A DNA stretch of 64,000 nucleotides, taken from positions 1 to 64,000 of the forward strand of contig JAUMPM010000046.1 of the NCBI GenBank assembly GCA_031294825.1, written 5' to 3'. The notes under the pieces are model-generated. The model had not been told where the DNA came from and made no database searches. It was given only the letters and a program-made list of their open reading frames with translations. A program made the position numbers and the translations under genes. The stretch is from Collinsella sp. Lineage in GTDB: Bacteria > Actinomycetota > Coriobacteriia > Coriobacteriales > Coriobacteriaceae. Shown in pieces: positions 46,936 through 55,131 of the stretch (positions are counted from its first letter, which is position 1; every line of letters begins with the position of its first letter).

Positions 46936-49806
46936 ATGAGTCGCCGCAACACCGAACTGCTCTTGCTCATCGCCTCGGCGTTCCCCGTCATCCTGCTCTA
47001 TGCGATGTACGTGCTCACCGCGGGTGCCACGATTTCCTTTGAGACGCTCGCCGTGCCGATCGGCCTGTTCGCCGCCTTCGCCGCGGCGCATATCGCCGTG
47101 CGCATCCTGGCGCCCGGCGCCGACCCCGCCATCCTGCCCATCGTCTTTGTGCTCTCGGGCATCGGCATCACATTCGTGACGCGCCTGGCCCCCGACCTCG
47201 CCATCTCGCAGCTCATCATCTTGTTTGTCTCGGTGGCGCTCATGGTGGGAACGCTCGCACTGGTCAAGAACCTCGACGTGGTCATGCGCTACAAGTACAC
47301 CTTTGGCATTATCGGCATCATCCTGCTGATGCTGCCGATCTTTATCGGCACCACGATCTCGGGCTCCAAGCTGTGGATTCGCATCGCGGGCTTCACCATC
47401 CAGCCCGGCGAGTTCGCCAAGGTCTTCATCGTCCTGTTCCTGGCAGGCTATCTGGCCGAAAACCGCGAGCTGCTTTCCATCTCCAACCGCAAGATCCTGG
47501 GCCTCAAGATTCCGCGCTTCCGCCTGCTGCTGCCGCTGTTTGCCGTGTGGGGCGTGTGCCTGCTCATCGTCGTCTTCGAACGCGACCTGGGCTCGGCCGT
47601 CCTGTTCTACACCATCTTTTTGCTGATGCTCTATGTTGCCACGGGACGCTTTTCGTACGTCATCATCGGCCTTGCGCTGCTGGCCGTTGGAGCCGTGGGC
47701 GCCTACAAGTTCCTGTCTCACGTGCAGGTGCGCTTTCAGGTCTGGGTCGATCCGTTTAAGGATGCCCAGGGCCAGGGCTACCAGATCGTACAGTCACTTT
47801 ACTCGCTGGCTGACGGCGGCCTGGTTGGCGTCGGCATCGGCAACGGCATGGCAAACAACATCCCCGTCGTCGAGTCCGACTTCATCTTCTCGGCCATCGG
47901 CGAGGAAATGGGCCTTTTGGGCGGCGGCGCCGTGCTCATCCTGTTTATGCTTTTTGCCGTGCGTGGCCTCACCACGGCAGCCCGCGCCAAGTCCGACCTT
48001 GCCGCCTTTAGCGCGACCGGCCTTACGGCGGCCATCAGTTTCCAGGCATTCTTAATCGTTGGCGGCGTAACCCGCCTAATCCCGCTGACCGGCGTCACCC
48101 TGCCCTTTATGAGCCAGGGCGGCTCCTCGCTGCTGGCGAGCTTTATCATCGTCGCGCTGCTGCTGCGCGCCGGCGACGAGGCAACCGGACGCGAAGCCGA
48201 GCTCACCGGCACCGGCACGATGGCCGCCATCACCGATGACCAGGTCGCATCCGCCGCTGCCCCGACCGGTACGCGTTTTGCCAACGCACCTTCCTACAGC
48301 CACGGCAACCACTCCGCGGGTTCTCGCATGCGTCGTCGCCTGCTCGACACGCCTGAGTCCGGCGTGCTCGGCCGCGTGGCGCTTGCCAACCGTCTGACTC
48401 GTGCCGTGTTTGCCTTTACGGCGCTGTTCGCCATCCTTATCGGCAACCTCACCTATGTCCAGGTCATCAAGGCGAAGGACTATCAGGACATGCCGACCAA
48501 CAACCACACCATCGCCCGCTCCAAGTACATCCAGCGTGGCTCCATCATCACGTCCGACGGCGTGACACTAGCCGAGTCGCTGCAGCAGGAGGACGGCACC
48601 TACGCCCGCTCCTACCCCAACGGCAACATGGCCGCGCACGTGGTGGGCTACGTGAGCCAGCAATACGGCACCGCCGGCATCGAGAGCGTCATGAACGATA
48701 CGCTCACCGGCTCCAAGGATTACTCCAGCTGGAACAACGCCATCGCGTCGCTCGCGGGACAGACCCAGCCGGGCAATACCGCCAAGCTCACCATCGACTC
48801 GCGCATCCAGACGGCTGCCGAGCAGGCGCTCAAGGGCTTTAAGGGCGCTGTGGTGGTCATGGATCCGCGCACCGGTGCGGTCCTTGCGTGTGCGAGCTCG
48901 CCCACCTACGACAACACCAACATCGATGCGCTGCTCCAGTCGGGCGGCGGCGAGGACGGCTCCATGTACGACCGTGCCATGGACGCGCTGTACACCCCGG
49001 GCTCGACCTTTAAGGTCGTCACACTCTCCGCGGCGCTCGAAACCGGCACCGCCAGCCTTACCAGCACGTACCAGGCGCCCGGCTCCATGGACATCGGCAA
49101 CGCGCCGGTCACCAACTATGCCAACGAGAGCTACGGCACCATCAGCCTGCAGCAGGCCTTCGCCGTGTCGTCCAACGTCGTCTTTGGCCAGGTGGCAAAC
49201 GAGGTCGGCGCCAACTCGCTGGTACAGTTTGCCAACGCCTTTGGCTATGGACAAAAGCTGGGTCAGGACCTTACCGCCGCGGCCTCCATCATGGCCGACC
49301 CGTCGCTTATGACCGAGTGGGAGACCGCTTGGGCAGGCGCCGGCCAGCCCGTCGGCATGGACCACACGCCTGGCCCGCAGACCACCGTCATGCAGAATTG
49401 CGTGATCGCTGCCGCTATCGCCAACAGCGGCGTGGTCATGGACCCGTTCTTTGTGTCACAGATACTCGCCCCGGACGGGACCGTGGTTAAGACCACGCAG
49501 TCCCGCTCGCTGGGCCAGGCTGTCAGCTCTACCACCGCCGATCAGGTCAAGCAGGCCATGCTCGCCGTCGTCCAGTCCGGTACCGGCACCGATGCCCAGA
49601 TTCCGGGCGTCAAGGTTGCCGGCAAGACCGGTTCGGCCGAGATCGGCGGCACCAACGTCAACTCTATGTTTGTTGGCTTTGCACCTTACGATTCACCCAC
49701 GGTTGCCATCTCGGTAGCCCTGGAGGATTACGACAAACACGACGTCGAGGCGGCCAAGATTGCCGGCATCGTCCTGACCGCGGCGCTCGCCGCACAGGGA
49801 GCGTGA
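46936..49806 (+). CDS. RodA-PbpA fusion: SEDS glycosyltransferase plus class B PBP
   Basis: One 956-residue polypeptide joins two enzymes that are usually separate. Residues 1-420 are a SEDS (FtsW/RodA) peptidoglycan polymerase with about ten TM segments; the catalytic aspartate is D272 in WVDPFKD followed by GQGYQIVQS and GGLVGVGIGNG. A polar linker (about 425-485) leads to another TM segment and a class B penicillin-binding protein like PbpA: S690 in PGSTFK (SxxK), S745-S-N747 and K897-T-G899. It polymerises and cross-links cell wall. ATG 46936 follows AAGGGAG. Lies between pstP and pknB, exactly where rodA and pbpA stand as separate genes in mycobacteria. Confidence 0.92.
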   Translation: MSRRNTELLLLIASAFPVILLYAMYVLTAGATISFETLAVPIGLFAAFAAAHIAVRILAPGADPAILPIVFVLSGIGITFVTRLAPDLAISQLIILFVSVALMVGTLALVKNLDVVMRYKYTFGIIGIILLMLPIFIGTTISGSKLWIRIAGFTIQPGEFAKVFIVLFLAGYLAENRELLSISNRKILGLKIPRFRLLLPLFAVWGVCLLIVVFERDLGSAVLFYTIFLLMLYVATGRFSYVIIGLALLAVGAVGAYKFLSHVQVRFQVWVDPFKDAQGQGYQIVQSLYSLADGGLVGVGIGNGMANNIPVVESDFIFSAIGEEMGLLGGGAVLILFMLFAVRGLTTAARAKSDLAAFSATGLTAAISFQAFLIVGGVTRLIPLTGVTLPFMSQGGSSLLASFIIVALLLRAGDEATGREAELTGTGTMAAITDDQVASAAAPTGTRFANAPSYSHGNHSAGSRMRRRLLDTPESGVLGRVALANRLTRAVFAFTALFAILIGNLTYVQVIKAKDYQDMPTNNHTIARSKYIQRGSIITSDGVTLAESLQQEDGTYARSYPNGNMAAHVVGYVSQQYGTAGIESVMNDTLTGSKDYSSWNNAIASLAGQTQPGNTAKLTIDSRIQTAAEQALKGFKGAVVVMDPRTGAVLACASSPTYDNTNIDALLQSGGGEDGSMYDRAMDALYTPGSTFKVVTLSAALETGTASLTSTYQAPGSMDIGNAPVTNYANESYGTISLQQAFAVSSNVVFGQVANEVGANSLVQFANAFGYGQKLGQDLTAAASIMADPSLMTEWETAWAGAGQPVGMDHTPGPQTTVMQNCVIAAAIANSGVVMDPFFVSQILAPDGTVVKTTQSRSLGQAVSSTTADQVKQAMLAVVQSGTGTDAQIPGVKVAGKTGSAEIGGTNVNSMFVGFAPYDSPTVAISVALEDYDKHDVEAAKIAGIVLTAALAAQGA

Positions 49807-49938
49807 TGCCCGTGATCAAAGCGGATACTTGTGGCGCGCCGCGGCCGATGAGCTAGCGGCCACGCGCCACACGGCCCCAGCGGCCACACATTTGGTACTA
49901 CACACATCGTTGAGCGAATAGTTATGTTAGGAGCAGGA

Positions 49939-51885
49939 ATGGAACAGAGGGTCCTCGGGGGAAGATACCTCCTCAAGGATAAGGTGGGAACGGGCGGTAT
50001 GGCGACCGTCTTCCGTGCACAGGATCAGGTCCTCGACCGCACGGTTGCCGTCAAGATCATGCTGCCGCAGTATGCCGGCGACGCCACCTTCGCCGCCCGC
50101 TTTAAGCAGGAGGCCCAGGCAGCGGCCGGCCTGTCCTCCCCCTATATCGTGGGCGTCTACGACTGGGGCAAGGACGGCGACACCTATTACATCGTCATGG
50201 AGTACCTGCGCGGCACCGACCTTAAAAGCGGCATCAAGAGCCACGGTGCACTCGATCCCAAGAAGGTCGCACAGATCGGCTCGCAGATCAGCTCCGCGCT
50301 TTCAGTCGCCCACAAGCACGAGATCATCCACCGCGACATTAAGCCGCAGAACATCATGGTGCTGCCCGACGGCAACATCAAGGTGATGGACTTTGGCATT
50401 GCGCGCGCCAAGAACAGCCACCTCACGCAAGACAACAACGTGCTGGGAACCGCCCACTACGTCAGCCCCGAGCAGACCCGTGGTCAGGACCTCGGCCCCA
50501 CCTCGGATATCTACTCGCTGGGCGTCGTGATGTATGAATGCGCCACCGGCCGCGTGCCCTTTGACGGTGACGACGCTATCTCGGTCGCACTCAAGCAGGT
50601 CAACGAGCTGCCTATTCCGCCGAGCCAGATCAACTCCGGTGTCGACGCCGACCTTGAGCGCATCATCCTCAAGTGCATGGAGAAGGACCCGGCAAACCGC
50701 TTCCAGACCGCCGACGAGCTTCGTCAGGTGCTCAACAGCTACCTGTCGGGCCGTGCCGTCAACGTCTCGGAGCCCACGCGCATCATCGGTGCCCCCGGTG
50801 AGCTGGGCGCCACCAAGACTCGCGAGCTTTCCGATCAGACGCGCGCCATGGTGCGTCCCGTCTCGGGCGTGAGCGGCCAGAATACCGCCCGTAGCTCGGT
50901 TTCGGGCTCCACCGGCTCCTACGAGGTCGAAAAGCCCAAATCCAACAAGAACAAGATCATCGCCGCCGTGGTGGCAGCCGTTGCCGTCATCGGCATCGTG
51001 GTGGCCTTTGCCACAGGACTCTTTGGCGGCGAGCAGGTCACCGTGCCCGATGTGCTGGGCAAGGACCAGCAGACTGCCGTCGAGCTGATCAAGGAAGCCG
51101 GCCTCGAGGTCGGCACCATCGACCAAAGCTACAACGACGATGTCGACGAGGGCAAGGTCGCCGAGCAGACGCCCAACGGCAACACCAAGAAGGCCAAGGG
51201 CACCAAGGTGAACCTGGTAATCTCCAAGGGCCCCAAGCCCTCCGAGAAGGTTGAGGTTCCCCGGCTTGTCGGCCTGACCAAGGACCAGGCAGAAGCCGCG
51301 CTGGCAAGCGTTGGCCTGAAGGGCAACGCCTCCGAGGAGGCCAACGAGGCCGATGAGGGCCATGTCTTTGAGCAGGGCACCGAAGCCGGTAAGGAAGTCG
51401 AGAAAGGCACGACCATCTCGTACAAGGTCTCGAGCGGCCCGGATACCACGTCCGTCCCCGACCTGACCGACATGACCGAGGCCCAGGCGCGCAACGCCCT
51501 CGATATGGCAGGCTTTGGCGTCGACGTGAGCTACCAGGAGAACGACTCGGTTACCGAGGGCACCGTGATCAGCTGGAACCCCAGCGGCAAGCAGAAGCCC
51601 GGCGCCACGATTACCGTCGTCATTGCCAAGAAGTCCGGCAAGGCCAGTGTTCCGGGCAACCTGTACGGCAAGAGCATTTCCGCCGCCGTCACCGCGCTCA
51701 ACAACGCCGGTTTCTATAACATTGGCTTCTGTGACCAGAACGGCAATCCCGTGAGCGGTAACGAGGATGCCACCGTTACGGGCGTCTCCCCCACCGGCAA
51801 GCAGTCCACCGACAGCACGATCACGCTGACGGTCGCACTTTCTGGCTCCACCTCGGGTGACGATTCCGGCACGACGGCTAACTAG
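49939..51885 (+). CDS. pknB: PASTA-domain Ser/Thr kinase PknB
   Basis: A 648-residue membrane kinase. Cytoplasmic kinase domain (1-270): glycine loop KVGTGGMATVF, K39 in AVKIM, H131-R-D133-IKPQN, D151-F-G, GTAHYVSPEQ. A Thr/Ser-rich juxtamembrane stretch leads to one TM segment (about 340-360), then four PASTA repeats that bind muropeptides or lipid II outside the cell. ATG 49939 is chosen because GGAGCAGG is just upstream; ATG 49924 would overlap that site. It should phosphorylate FHA proteins and cell-wall enzymes of this cluster. The last gene, closed by the terminator at 51936. Confidence 0.95.
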   Translation: MEQRVLGGRYLLKDKVGTGGMATVFRAQDQVLDRTVAVKIMLPQYAGDATFAARFKQEAQAAAGLSSPYIVGVYDWGKDGDTYYIVMEYLRGTDLKSGIKSHGALDPKKVAQIGSQISSALSVAHKHEIIHRDIKPQNIMVLPDGNIKVMDFGIARAKNSHLTQDNNVLGTAHYVSPEQTRGQDLGPTSDIYSLGVVMYECATGRVPFDGDDAISVALKQVNELPIPPSQINSGVDADLERIILKCMEKDPANRFQTADELRQVLNSYLSGRAVNVSEPTRIIGAPGELGATKTRELSDQTRAMVRPVSGVSGQNTARSSVSGSTGSYEVEKPKSNKNKIIAAVVAAVAVIGIVVAFATGLFGGEQVTVPDVLGKDQQTAVELIKEAGLEVGTIDQSYNDDVDEGKVAEQTPNGNTKKAKGTKVNLVISKGPKPSEKVEVPRLVGLTKDQAEAALASVGLKGNASEEANEADEGHVFEQGTEAGKEVEKGTTISYKVSSGPDTTSVPDLTDMTEAQARNALDMAGFGVDVSYQENDSVTEGTVISWNPSGKQKPGATITVVIAKKSGKASVPGNLYGKSISAAVTALNNAGFYNIGFCDQNGNPVSGNEDATVTGVSPTGKQSTDSTITLTVALSGSTSGDDSGTTAN

Positions 51886-51935
51886 TCGACAACCCATCAC
51901 CTGCAGCGGCTATGGCCGCAAACATATTCGCTCAG

Positions 51936-51973
51936 AAGCGCCCGCTTGCTCCCCGGCAAGCGGGCGCTTTAAT
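51936..51973 (+). terminator. Rho-independent terminator of the kinase/cell-wall cluster
   Basis: A perfect 13-bp stem, AAGCGCCCGCTTG (51936-51948) with CAAGCGGGCGCTT (51957-51969), and a short T-run. Confidence 0.88.
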
Positions 51974-52073
51974 GTTCCTATGGCAGGCATTCGGTAGGCT
52001 TCGATAGCAGGATGACAACGCAGGCACAATTTGATTTTTGAAATATGGACGAATTCCTCGTCAGGAGGGTAAA

Positions 52074-52148
52074 ATGGTGCCGACGGCAGCCCAAGTTGTA
52101 GAGAGCTGGGCAGAGCCGTTGCTTAATGAAGTTGGGTCATCGTCTTAG
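52074..52148 (+). CDS. Possible 24-residue small ORF
   Basis: ATG at 52074 has a strong AGGAGGG five bases upstream and an upstream T/A-rich stretch (TTGATTTTTGAAATATGG) that could be a promoter. The peptide begins MVPTAAQVV and ends LLNEVGSSS; it is neutral and not hydrophobic. Its last codons overlap the end of the small gene on the other strand (52145). It may be a leader or decoy frame on an RNA that faces the opposite gene rather than a functional protein. Confidence 0.35.
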   Translation: MVPTAAQVVESWAEPLLNEVGSSS

Positions 52149-52270
52149 CGACGGTGGCCTTTCTTTTTGGGCTTCGAACCCTGCTTGAGTGCCTTGGAAA
52201 GGCCGACAAGGGCCGTGAGGAGCGAGACCATAGCGGTCAGGAGCTTCACGAGCTCGGTGAAATCGGTCAT
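52145..52270 (-). CDS. Small hydrophobic-basic peptide (41 residues)
   Basis: A 41-residue peptide: MTDFTELVKLLTAM, a hydrophobic helix (LVKLLTAMVSLLTALVGL, about 7-24), then a strongly basic tail ending KPKKKGHRR. GGGAGGTG lies eight bases before ATG 52270, a near-ideal ribosome binding site. A hydrophobic helix plus a basic tail is the form of membrane-active type I toxins, holin-like peptides and small membrane regulators. It converges with the 24-residue frame of the other strand. No family is recognised; whether it is toxic is inference. Confidence 0.6.
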   Translation of the reverse strand: MTDFTELVKLLTAMVSLLTALVGLSKALKQGSKPKKKGHRR

Positions 52271-52481
52271 GGGCATCACCTCCCATCAAATGGAGGGCTC
52301 TGCCCGGCACGAGGACTGCCGACAGCGAGGATGATTTTATCAGAGTGGTTGGCCCTCTCCGATCAATTCACGCTCCTCACCCTCGCGAAGAGTGCGGGCA
52401 TGGCAGAATCGGCACTAAACGGCAGTGCGTTAGGGCACCGACGACGAGCTTTCAAAAACTAGCAAGGCGTGTCGCCGTTGC

Positions 52482-52528
52482 GGTACCGGGCTCGATCAAT
52501 CTCTGGTGCCCCCGGGCGGACTCGAACC
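52482..52528 (-). pseudogene. Partial tRNA duplicate (3' end of tRNA-Arg)
   Basis: These 47 bases repeat 52605-52651 with two mismatches and include the tRNA 3' half from T-loop to the encoded CCA (52504-52528) plus 22 bases of 3' flank. No matching 5' acceptor strand, D-arm or anticodon arm follows, so it cannot fold as a tRNA. An inverted, degenerate T-arm (GTGTCGACGGCCCGAATCCG) lies next to it at 52553-52572. Confidence 0.7.
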
Positions 52529-52626
52529 CCCGCGGGGAAATTGGTGACGCGAGTGTCGACGGCCCGAATCCGGCCCTTAGACCAGAAGAGCCCGGCACCG
52601 TGGTGGTACCGGGCTCGGTCAATCTC

Positions 52627-52702
52627 TGGTGCCCCCGGGCGGATTCGAACCGTCGACACCCGCTTTAGGAGAGCGGTGCTCTATCCCCTGAGCTACGGAG
52701 GC
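52627..52702 (-). tRNA. tRNA-Arg(CCU)
   Basis: 76 bases with encoded CCA. The acceptor stem GCCTCCG pairs with CGGGGGC; D-arm GCTCAGGGGATAGAGC; anticodon arm CCGCT/AGCGG with loop CTCCTAA giving anticodon CCU, which reads AGG; T-loop TTCGAAT. One mismatch in the T-stem. Arg-AGG tRNA is often an integration target of mobile elements. Confidence 0.92.
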
Positions 52703-52760
52703 ATGTTGTACTAGTGTAGCAGATTTACCGCATCGCAATACGTCGTATGACCAGACTTCG

Positions 52761-52829
52761 AAGTTGCGGTGGAATAGTTCCTGCCTAAAGCATCTAAAGC
52801 CGCATTTAGGAACTATTCCACCGCAACTT
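52761..52829. repeat. Palindromic repeat, copy 1 (22-bp perfect arms)
   Basis: The 22-base arm at 52761-52782 (core AGTTGCGGTGGAATAGTTC) is perfectly complementary to 52808-52829, with a 25-base loop. It ends eight bases after the DUF956 gene. A second copy is at 56448-56514. Confidence 0.88.
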
Positions 52830-52837
52830 ATGAGGAG

Positions 52838-53236
52838 CTAGTTGCCTTTGTGAAAGAGGTTCTTGATGACACCGGGGATGCTCTTGGCGCCCTTGGCCGT
52901 CACATCGATAAAGTCGGGCGAACGCACGAGCTTATCCTCGTCGACGTACTTACGAACCGCACGAAGCGTCTCTTTGTCGTCGCGCGTCGAAAACGTAAAG
53001 TGACCGTTATCCTTGGTAAAGATGGCAAAACGCGTGATCTTCTTGGTACCGCGCAAAACCTCGGCGGCAATATAGTCGACCTCGTCCCACGGGATTTGAA
53101 TATTATCCTCGGGATTGCGCTCGTTATAGTACTCAAACGCCTTATTGCCCACCATTACGTTACCGTGACTGGTAAGCCCCATCAGGCAGGTTGCCGGCGT
53201 TGCCAGATCGACCGTGCTGTTCTGAGATTGCGCCAT
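52838..53236 (-). CDS. DUF956 family protein (ManO-like)
   Basis: A 132-residue protein of DUF956, a family found almost only beside mannose-type PTS genes and sometimes called ManO. Typical features are ATCLMGLTSHGNVMVGNKAFEYY near the N-terminus and the central WDEVDYIAAEV with a Gly-rich, basic C-terminus. It probably regulates or binds the man PTS; its biochemical role is not established. Start at 53236 begins at MAQSQ; the frame extends to 53275 without better support. It is the last gene of the operon on the minus strand, 121 bp after EIID. Confidence 0.85.
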   Translation of the reverse strand: MAQSQNSTVDLATPATCLMGLTSHGNVMVGNKAFEYYNERNPEDNIQIPWDEVDYIAAEVLRGTKKITRFAIFTKDNGHFTFSTRDDKETLRAVRKYVDEDKLVRSPDFIDVTAKGAKSIPGVIKNLFHKGN

Positions 53237-53357
53237 ACGCGCCTCGCCCTCCAATAAAAAACAATCGGACCGCATCCAGTGTACCCACCGGGTGCGGTCC
53301 GTTTCAATGGCTCAAAAGCCCTTGCCTAGCAACTCTCGGTCTTAAGCCGAAGCGTGC

Positions 53358-54278
53358 TTACATGAAGCCGCAGACGCGACCGATGATGCCGACGGCGAAG
53401 AGAGCCAGGATGATGACGATCGGGCTGACCTTCTTCTTGAGGAGCTTGCAGACCAGCAGGGTCAGGCACACAGCGGCAAGGCCGGGGATGAGCTGATCGA
53501 GGTTAGCCTGAAGCGTGGTGACCTTAACCTGATCAAGGGCGGTAGCACCGATGGAGTTGTACATCGTCAGCGCTTCCTTGACGCCCTCGGAGCCGGAGGG
53601 CAGGCTAGCCCAGTCGATAAAGGCGCCAGCAGACTGCGTGACCTTGGAGACGACCGGGGTGAAGGAGATGGACACCCAGCGCTCGACCAGGGCGCCGATG
53701 ATGAACATACCCAGGATGGAAGCACCCTCGGTAACCTTGCCCATCAGACCGCCGGAGAGGTCCTTGGCGATGGAGGAGCCGACCTTGTAGCCAAACTCCT
53801 GCGTGTACCACAGGAAGGCGTAACGGATGATGTTCCACGCGAAGAAGAACAGCAGCGGACCGGCGATGCTGCCGGACAGGGCCATGGAAGCGCCCAGAGC
53901 GCCCAGAATCGGGCGAAGGGTGAACCAGAAGGCAGGGTCGCCGACGCCGGCGAGCGGGCCCATCATACCGACCTTGACGCCCTGGATGGCGACGTCGTCG
54001 ATCGGAGCACCGTTGGCGCGCTCCTCCTCGAGGGCGAGGGTAACGCCGATGACGGGGGCGGAAACATAGGGGTGGGTGTTATAGAACTCCAGGTGGCGCT
54101 TAAGAGCGGCAATCTGGTCATCCTTGCTGGTGTAGAGCTTCTTGATCGCAGGGATCATTGCGAAGCACCAGCCGCCGTTCTGCATACGCTCGTAGTTCCA
54201 CGAGCCCTGAAGGAACTGATGACGGAAGCAAACCTTCTTGCGGTCAGCCTTGGTGAGCTGAATCTTGTTCTCTGCCAT
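53358..54278 (-). CDS. PTS mannose-family EIID
   Basis: A 306-residue component of the mannose/fructose/sorbose PTS permease. It begins with a soluble helical stretch (KVCFRHQFLQGSWNYERMQNGG), continues with PVIGVTLALEEERANG and GVKVGMMGPLAGVGDP (typical EIID), and ends with TM segments. Works with EIIC to translocate and with EIIAB to phosphorylate hexoses such as mannose, glucose or N-acetylglucosamine. Start 54278 chosen with GGAG upstream; 54287 is an alternative. Confidence 0.95.
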   Translation of the reverse strand: MAENKIQLTKADRKKVCFRHQFLQGSWNYERMQNGGWCFAMIPAIKKLYTSKDDQIAALKRHLEFYNTHPYVSAPVIGVTLALEEERANGAPIDDVAIQGVKVGMMGPLAGVGDPAFWFTLRPILGALGASMALSGSIAGPLLFFFAWNIIRYAFLWYTQEFGYKVGSSIAKDLSGGLMGKVTEGASILGMFIIGALVERWVSISFTPVVSKVTQSAGAFIDWASLPSGSEGVKEALTMYNSIGATALDQVKVTTLQANLDQLIPGLAAVCLTLLVCKLLKKKVSPIVIILALFAVGIIGRVCGFM

Positions 54279-54294
54279 ATGTATCACTCCCCTC

Positions 54295-55113
54295 CTACTC
54301 GTAATCGTTCAGAATGTCGCCGAGCGGGTCACCGGAGCCACCGCCCATGCCGCCACCCTGCTTGGCCAGATCCTTAAGGCCAAGGTAGATGAGGGCAAGG
54401 GAGATGCCGATGAGGCCAAGGGCGATCAGCGTGAGCTGAGGGATGGCAGCAAGGACAAAGCCGAGGATGAAGAACGGCCAGGTCTCCTTGGTGGCCATCA
54501 TGTTGATGACCATGGCGTAACCGACGGAAGCGACCATGCCGCCGCCGACAGCCATGCCGCCGGACAGCCAGTCGGGCATAGCGTTAAGCGCGTTGGTAAC
54601 AGCCTCGGCCGGGATGATGCACAGAAGTACTGCCGGGATGGCTATACGAAGGCCCTGCATAAGGATGGCAATGTACTGCCAACGCTCGATGCCAGCGAAG
54701 TCGCCCTTCTCGGCGCAACCGTCCATGGCGTGAGCGATAGCGGTAGCCAGGGTACGGCAGATCATGGTCAGGAACAGACCAGCGACCGACAGCGGGACAG
54801 CGACGGCGATAGCGGCGGTAACGGCCTTCGACGGATCGGTAGCGCCGCCGTTGAGGGCGAGCACCATGATGATCGAAGAGGCGACCGAGGCCAGAGCGGC
54901 GTCAGGCGCGACGGCGGCGCCGACGTTAGCCCAGCCAAGGGCCATCATCTGGAGCGAACCGCCCAGGAGGATGCCCTCCTGAAGGTGACCGGTTACGAGA
55001 CCGATAAGCGTGCATGCCACGAGCGGCTGATGGAACTGGAACTCATCCAGAATGCCTTCCATACCGGCAAGCAACGCGACAATCGCAACAAGCAGAATAG
55101 TGATTGCAGACAT
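54295..55113 (-). CDS. PTS mannose-family EIIC
   Basis: A 272-residue membrane permease with about seven to eight hydrophobic segments. FHQPLVACTLIGLVTGHLQEGILLGGSLQMMALGW is the EIIC-man fingerprint (given here as the segment 25-60). It forms the sugar channel with EIID. Preceded by GGAGGG, and 18 bp downstream of the EIIAB stop. Confidence 0.95.
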   Translation of the reverse strand: MSAITILLVAIVALLAGMEGILDEFQFHQPLVACTLIGLVTGHLQEGILLGGSLQMMALGWANVGAAVAPDAALASVASSIIMVLALNGGATDPSKAVTAAIAVAVPLSVAGLFLTMICRTLATAIAHAMDGCAEKGDFAGIERWQYIAILMQGLRIAIPAVLLCIIPAEAVTNALNAMPDWLSGGMAVGGGMVASVGYAMVINMMATKETWPFFILGFVLAAIPQLTLIALGLIGISLALIYLGLKDLAKQGGGMGGGSGDPLGDILNDYE

Positions 55114-55131
55114 GTATCGGACCCTCCTTTA

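Noticed and set aside
52469..52714. An 81-codon frame containing SGAPGRTRTP / SGAPGRIRTV
   Set aside because: This is the well-known spurious translation of tRNA gene 3' ends; the DNA is tRNA-Arg and its partial duplicate.
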